A stretch of DNA of 64,000 bases from Yoonia sp034652275 (GTDB lineage Bacteria > Pseudomonadota > Alphaproteobacteria > Rhodobacterales > Rhodobacteraceae), in assembly GCF_034652275.1 (NCBI RefSeq), contig NZ_JAXIWG010000001.1, positions 1,054,001-1,118,000 on the forward strand, in the 5' to 3' direction. Below the pieces are notes generated by a model that was not told the origin of the DNA, did not search any database, and was given only the letters and a program-made list of their open reading frames with translations. The position numbers and the translations under genes were made by a program. This document shows positions 60,669-64,000 of the stretch, piece by piece. The stretch's first letter is position 1; each line of letters starts with the position of its first letter.

Positions 60669-61286
60669 ATGAAAAATGCCGCACCCCCTGCCAAGGCGGG
60701 CTACCATCACGGAAACTTGAAAGCCGCGCTTGTCGAAGCGGCCGATGCCATCTTGCGCGACAAGGGCGTCGAAGGCTTTTCCTTGCGCGAAGCCGCGCGG
60801 CGTGCCGGCGTTTCGATCGGGGCACCGGCGCATCACTTCGGTTCGGCCACCGGCCTTCTGACCGAAGTGGCGCTGCTGGGCTACGACAGCCTGGGCGAGG
60901 CCCTGAACGCCGTCGCGGCAACCGACGACCCGGCGGCTGATCTCAGGGCGCTGGCCCTTGCCTATGTGCGGTTCGCACTGGCCTATCCGGGGCGGTTCCG
61001 GCTGATGTTCCGGCAAGACCTCGTGAACAGGGACGATCCCCGCTATGCAACGGCCAGCACAAACGCCTTGTCGGGGTTCGCGGCGGCGATCATGCGGCGC
61101 GATACGGCATCACAGGATATGATGGCCGAGGTTTTCGTCGTTTGGTCATCGATCCACGGCATGGCAAATCTCGTTGTGGATGGAAAAGCAAAATACCTGT
61201 TCGGCGGCGCAACACCTGACGCGTTTGCCGAAGATATCCTGCCCGGACTGCTGGAGGACGCGTGGCCTTTCGGTCGGGCCAACTAG
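60669..61286 (+). CDS. TetR/AcrR family regulator with WHG-type C-terminal domain
   Basis: The product has 205 residues. The helix-turn-helix spans about 15-60 (F-S-L-R-E-A-A-R-R-A-G-V-S, A-P-A-H-H-F). The C-terminal domain holds A-Y-V-R-F-A-L-A-Y-P-G-R-F and W-S-S-I-H-G-M, the WHG motif of one TetR subfamily. It probably represses the divergent SDR-DoxX-dehydrogenase genes and senses an aldehyde or aromatic ligand; the ligand is not known. Confidence 0.9.
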   Translation: MKNAAPPAKAGYHHGNLKAALVEAADAILRDKGVEGFSLREAARRAGVSIGAPAHHFGSATGLLTEVALLGYDSLGEALNAVAATDDPAADLRALALAYVRFALAYPGRFRLMFRQDLVNRDDPRYATASTNALSGFAAAIMRRDTASQDMMAEVFVVWSSIHGMANLVVDGKAKYLFGGATPDAFAEDILPGLLEDAWPFGRAN

Positions 61287-61401
61287 GCGCGCACGCAACG
61301 GCCACCCCGCAATAGCGACGCTCCAAGCGCCAGCACCGGGCAGCCTGGTTGAAAGTCTGCCTGATCCCGACTAGACGATCACGACATTACGGGAGGTACC
61401 G

Positions 61402-62019
61402 ATGAACGACGGTCCACGCCAGGCCCGGTCGGCGGCAACGCTGGAACGCATTCTGTCTGCGGCACTGGTCGAGTTCCGCGCCGACGGATTTCGTGGTGCT
61501 GGCATCGCCGCCATCTGCAAACGCGCGGGTGTCAGCCCCGGGAACCTGTACCATTACTTTTCGGGCAAAGAAGAAATCGTGGCGGCCATTGTCGAGCGCG
61601 ACCGCGCCCATATCCGCGGTGTGATCGAGCAACTTCTGTCGTCGGACACCCCCATACAAGCCATCGTGAATGCCATCACCAGCAAACCGCCCCGCGACGG
61701 ATTTGGCATGGACGCGGTTTTGTCGCTGGAAATTTACGCCGAGGCAGCACGAAATCAGGCCATCGGGCAAATCCTCCAGGACTTTTCGCGCGGTCTGCGC
61801 GCCGAGGCTGTCGACATGCTCGAAGCACTGAAGGCACGGGGCGATATCGCCCCGACGACCGACCTGTCAGCTGCTGCCGACCTGATGATCGCGCTTGTCG
61901 ACGGTGTCATGGTGCAACGCGCGGTTATGGACCCTCAGGGCGACCCAAGTGCCTTTACCAAACCCCTCGAACGGATGCTGGCGGGACTGCTTAACGGGCA
62001 GCTAAGCAAAGAAGAGTGA
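61402..62019 (+). CDS. TetR/AcrR family regulator
   Basis: The product has 205 residues. The helix-turn-helix is about 15-62, with I-C-K-R-A-G-V-S-P-G-N-L-Y-H-Y-F, the AcrR-type recognition helix. The ligand domain is Ala-rich. GGGAGG lies 6 bases before the ATG. It precedes an RND efflux pair by 292 bases on the same strand, so it is the likely regulator of that pump. It is only distantly similar to the regulator at 60669. Confidence 0.91.
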   Translation: MNDGPRQARSAATLERILSAALVEFRADGFRGAGIAAICKRAGVSPGNLYHYFSGKEEIVAAIVERDRAHIRGVIEQLLSSDTPIQAIVNAITSKPPRDGFGMDAVLSLEIYAEAARNQAIGQILQDFSRGLRAEAVDMLEALKARGDIAPTTDLSAAADLMIALVDGVMVQRAVMDPQGDPSAFTKPLERMLAGLLNGQLSKEE

Positions 62020-62311
62020 TCGCACTACTTTTCGATTGACCAAAACCAGTCACCACATTACCAGAGCGTTCATTCTGTTTTTTGTGGGCCGAAAATCATG
62101 ACTTTTGCAAAGCACCGCGCATGGTAATCGGGCGGGCGCAAGCAGGCGCGCTGTGGGCTGCAGCCGTGACGAAGGCGAGCGTCGGGTCGCCGGTTGATCC
62201 GCACCCTTGCGACCACTGCTTTGTGGTGCCGCGTTCAGCGGCGCATCGGGCAGTTGTTTCGCACGCTCTTTCAATCCTTGGCGTTCTGCCATCAGTCCTG
62301 TGAGGTTCTTC
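62020..62311. other. Gap before the efflux genes
   Basis: No gene in 292 bases. The first 90 bases are AT-richer (CATTCTGTTTTTTGTGG around 62069-62085) and probably hold the pump promoter and any TetR operator; I could not define a palindrome with confidence. An open frame upstream of the adaptor start (62207-62311) does not continue its signal peptide sensibly. Confidence 0.45.
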
Positions 62312-63355
62312 ATGCGCGCTATGTTCATGCCAGCGCTGTGCCTGTCGCTGATCGCTTTTGCGGTGGATCCGGCGACGACATGGGCCGACACCCCGCCAAC
62401 GCCAGTCCTTGCGGTCGAGGCCAGTGCTGCTGCTCCGGAATGGCAGCGCACCCTGATCGGTCGGATCGCGGCAAGGCGCACCGTGGACATGGCGTTCGAA
62501 GTGCCGGGCCGGCTGATCCGGCTCCATGCCGACGAGGGCGCCACGCTTGCGGCAGGCGCGCCGCTGGCGGAACTGGACCCTGTCGCTTTTACCCTCGCGC
62601 TCGAAGAGGCGCGCGTGTCAGCCGAACAAGCACAAGCCGGTTTTGAGCGGATGAGCGCCCTGCGCGCGCGCGGTGTCACTCCCGAGACATCCTTGGAAGA
62701 AGCCCGCGCCGCCCATGAATTGCGGCGGATTGCCGTGCGAATGGCCGAGCGGGACTTGGCGCTGGCATCGCTCAGTGCACCATTCGAGGCGATGGTCGCG
62801 CAGCGCCTTGTGCCCGAGAACAGCCTGATCCAGCCGGGCACCGCCGTGTTGCGTCTGCACGACATCAGCGAATGGCGCGTGACCGTATCGATCCCGGAAG
62901 GGTTGATGCGGCTTGACACACCGCTCGACCAGGTGCGCATCGAGGCCGTGATCGGAACTGATCCCGTCCGTCGCGTGCCGTTGATCTATCGCGAGAATCA
63001 GGCGCAACCGGACCCGGTGGCACAGACCTTTCTGGTGACCTTCACCGCCGATCTGCCACCCGATAGCGGCCTGCTGCCGGGCATGGCGGTGACGGTCGAG
63101 ATCGGCGCAGGCCGCACCGATCCGGCTTCGGGGGTTGCTGTGCCGGTCTCGGCGCTGGTGCCTGCGCCAGATGGCACACTGCTGGTCTGGCGCATCTCGG
63201 GCGGCCGCGCGGACCCCGTCCCAGTCGAAGTCGCAGGCATTACGGGCGAAAGCGCGCTGGTCGCCAGCGGCCTTGTCGCAGGGGATGTCGTGATCACAGC
63301 CGGGCAAACCGACCTGATGCCAGGCCAGCCCGTCCGCGCATTGATGGACCGCTAG
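62312..63355 (+). CDS. RND efflux periplasmic adaptor protein
   Basis: The product has 347 residues. A signal peptide ends A-D near 26-27. The lipoyl/barrel-sandwich halves are V-P-G-R-L-I-R-L-H-A-D-E-G near 64-76 and L-S-A-P-F-E-A-M-V near 150-158. A short helical hairpin lies between them, and beta-barrel and membrane-proximal domains follow. It links the pump to the outer membrane. TGAGG precedes the ATG at 62312. It ends 4 bases before the pump gene. No outer-membrane factor gene is in view. Confidence 0.91.
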   Translation: MRAMFMPALCLSLIAFAVDPATTWADTPPTPVLAVEASAAAPEWQRTLIGRIAARRTVDMAFEVPGRLIRLHADEGATLAAGAPLAELDPVAFTLALEEARVSAEQAQAGFERMSALRARGVTPETSLEEARAAHELRRIAVRMAERDLALASLSAPFEAMVAQRLVPENSLIQPGTAVLRLHDISEWRVTVSIPEGLMRLDTPLDQVRIEAVIGTDPVRRVPLIYRENQAQPDPVAQTFLVTFTADLPPDSGLLPGMAVTVEIGAGRTDPASGVAVPVSALVPAPDGTLLVWRISGGRADPVPVEVAGITGESALVASGLVAGDVVITAGQTDLMPGQPVRALMDR

Positions 63356-63359
63356 AAAC

Positions 63360-64000
63360 ATGGACATCGCACGCTATGCCATCGACCGGCCAGTGATCAC
63401 ATGGCTTCTGGTGCTAGGTTGCCTTTTGGGCGGACTTTGGGGCTACCAGAGCATCGGACGGCTTGAAGACCCGGCCTTCACCTTGCAGGAAGCCGTCGTT
63501 GTCACGTCCTGGCCAGGGGCTTCGGCCGAGGAGGTCGAACTGGAGGTGACCGAAGTGCTGGAATCGGCCATCCAGCAGATGCCGCAACTGCGGCGTGTCA
63601 CATCTGTTTCGGAACCAGGGCTGTCGATTATCAATGTGGTGATCCGTGACACCTATGGCAGCGAGGCGTTGCCGCAGGTCTGGGACGAATTGCGCCGCAA
63701 GGTCGGCGATACAGCAGATACGCTGCCACAGGACGCAAGAACGCCCGAAGTCCGCGATGATTTCGGTGATGTCTTCGGTCTTTTCTACGCGGTCACAGCC
63801 CCGGGGTTTACCGACCGGCAGGTGCGCACGCTTGCAACAGATCTTCGTCGCGACCTGCTGAGCGTGCCAGGTGTGTCAAAGATCGAGACAGAAGGGCTGC
63901 CGTCCGAGACGATCGAGGTTATCGTGGCGCGCGAACGCATGGCAGCACTCGGGATCGGGCCTGACCAGATATTGAATGCGATCCGCGGACAAAATCAGGT
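63360..64000 (+). CDS. RND efflux pump inner-membrane subunit, 3' end missing
   Basis: The first 213 residues are visible before the right edge. N-terminal helix M-D-I-A-R-Y-A-I-D-R-P-V-I-T-W (AcrB-type), then the periplasmic porter start with Y-Q-S-I-G-R-L-E-D-P-A-F and W-P-G-A-S-A-E-E-V-E near 51-60. It is most like the AcrB/hydrophobe exporters of the proton-driven HAE group. It begins just after the adaptor stop, so the two are translated together. Confidence 0.9.
   Translation, partial: MDIARYAIDRPVITWLLVLGCLLGGLWGYQSIGRLEDPAFTLQEAVVVTSWPGASAEEVELEVTEVLESAIQQMPQLRRVTSVSEPGLSIINVVIRDTYGSEALPQVWDELRRKVGDTADTLPQDARTPEVRDDFGDVFGLFYAVTAPGFTDRQVRTLATDLRRDLLSVPGVSKIETEGLPSETIEVIVARERMAALGIGPDQILNAIRGQNQ

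Noticed and set aside
1..64000. CRISPR arrays, tRNA or rRNA genes, insertion sequences, prophage genes, replication origin
   Set aside because: No regularly spaced repeats, cloverleaf-like segments, transposase motifs or iteron/DnaA-box clusters were recognised by reading. A tRNAscan or Infernal run could still find a small RNA I missed.

Overview
The window looks like a chromosomal segment of an alphaproteobacterium of the Rhodobacterales (Roseobacter/Paracoccus type). It is GC-rich. It carries genes typical of that order: a phaZ-phaC-phaP-phaR polyhydroxyalkanoate locus, DUF2842 beside purA, a DUF6524-like membrane protein, hflKC next to a DegP-type protease, a ctaG/copD-like pair and a YqiJ/flotillin pair. 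Almost every gene is chromosomal housekeeping or metabolism. I saw no rRNA, tRNA, CRISPR array, insertion sequence or phage gene.

Layout. 1-4.7 kb: the end of a DUF2231 membrane gene, copD-like and ctaG oxidase-assembly genes, a one-helix protein, an MgtC protein, a two-domain glycosyltransferase-like/FkbM methyltransferase and a VOC protein. 4.9-8.8 kb: yqiJ-flotillin, then metY. 8.9-11.3 kb: an 805-residue protein that looks like a GspL-type actin fold joined through one membrane helix and a long Pro/Ala linker to a GspC-like domain. 11.3-15.9 kb: hppD with a divergent Lrp-type regulator, cobT, cobS, an exported FG-GAP protein and a [2Fe-2S] ferredoxin. 16-22.1 kb: degP, hflC, hflK, gor and rpiA, all on the minus strand. 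22.3-27 kb: serine dehydratase, an EamA transporter, thiamine pyrophosphokinase and a long acidic protein. 27.1-28.4 kb: an AT-richer island with one orphan gene. 28.4-34.8 kb: DUF2842, purA, a DUF6524-like gene, secG, pyrG, an exported orphan and a MipA/OmpV protein.

34.9-45.9 kb is one long plus-strand block: rlmJ, terB-like, a signal-less PhnD-like protein, a complete polar-amino-acid-type ABC transporter (ATPase, binding protein, two permeases), two glutamine-synthetase-family enzymes flanking a class-I glutamine amidotransferase, a membrane-anchored LAS-type peptidase and an FAD amine oxidoreductase. The second half resembles uptake plus gamma-glutamylation of an amine (Puu-like). 46.1-51.3 kb: an outer-membrane barrel and the PHA locus, whose three promoter regions share TGCTGCA/TGCAGCA palindromes fitting the known PhaR operator. 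One of these sits exactly in the spacer of a good sigma-70-like phaP promoter.

51.3-58 kb: two alpha/beta hydrolases (one has lost its nucleophile and its catalytic His), an MFS transporter, a small conserved protein, thrS, a small membrane protein, and a cold-shock gene bracketed by two ArsC/Spx-like reductases. 58.1-64 kb: a minus-strand SDR-DoxX-alcohol dehydrogenase set divergent from a TetR gene, in which the dehydrogenase carries a twin-arginine signal. A second TetR regulator and an RND efflux adaptor/pump pair follow, the pump running off the right edge.

Strongest leads: the GspL/GspC-like fusion, the triad-less hydrolase beside phaZ, the Tat-tagged zinc alcohol dehydrogenase, the operator architecture of the PHA locus, and the atypical island at 27.1-28.4 kb.
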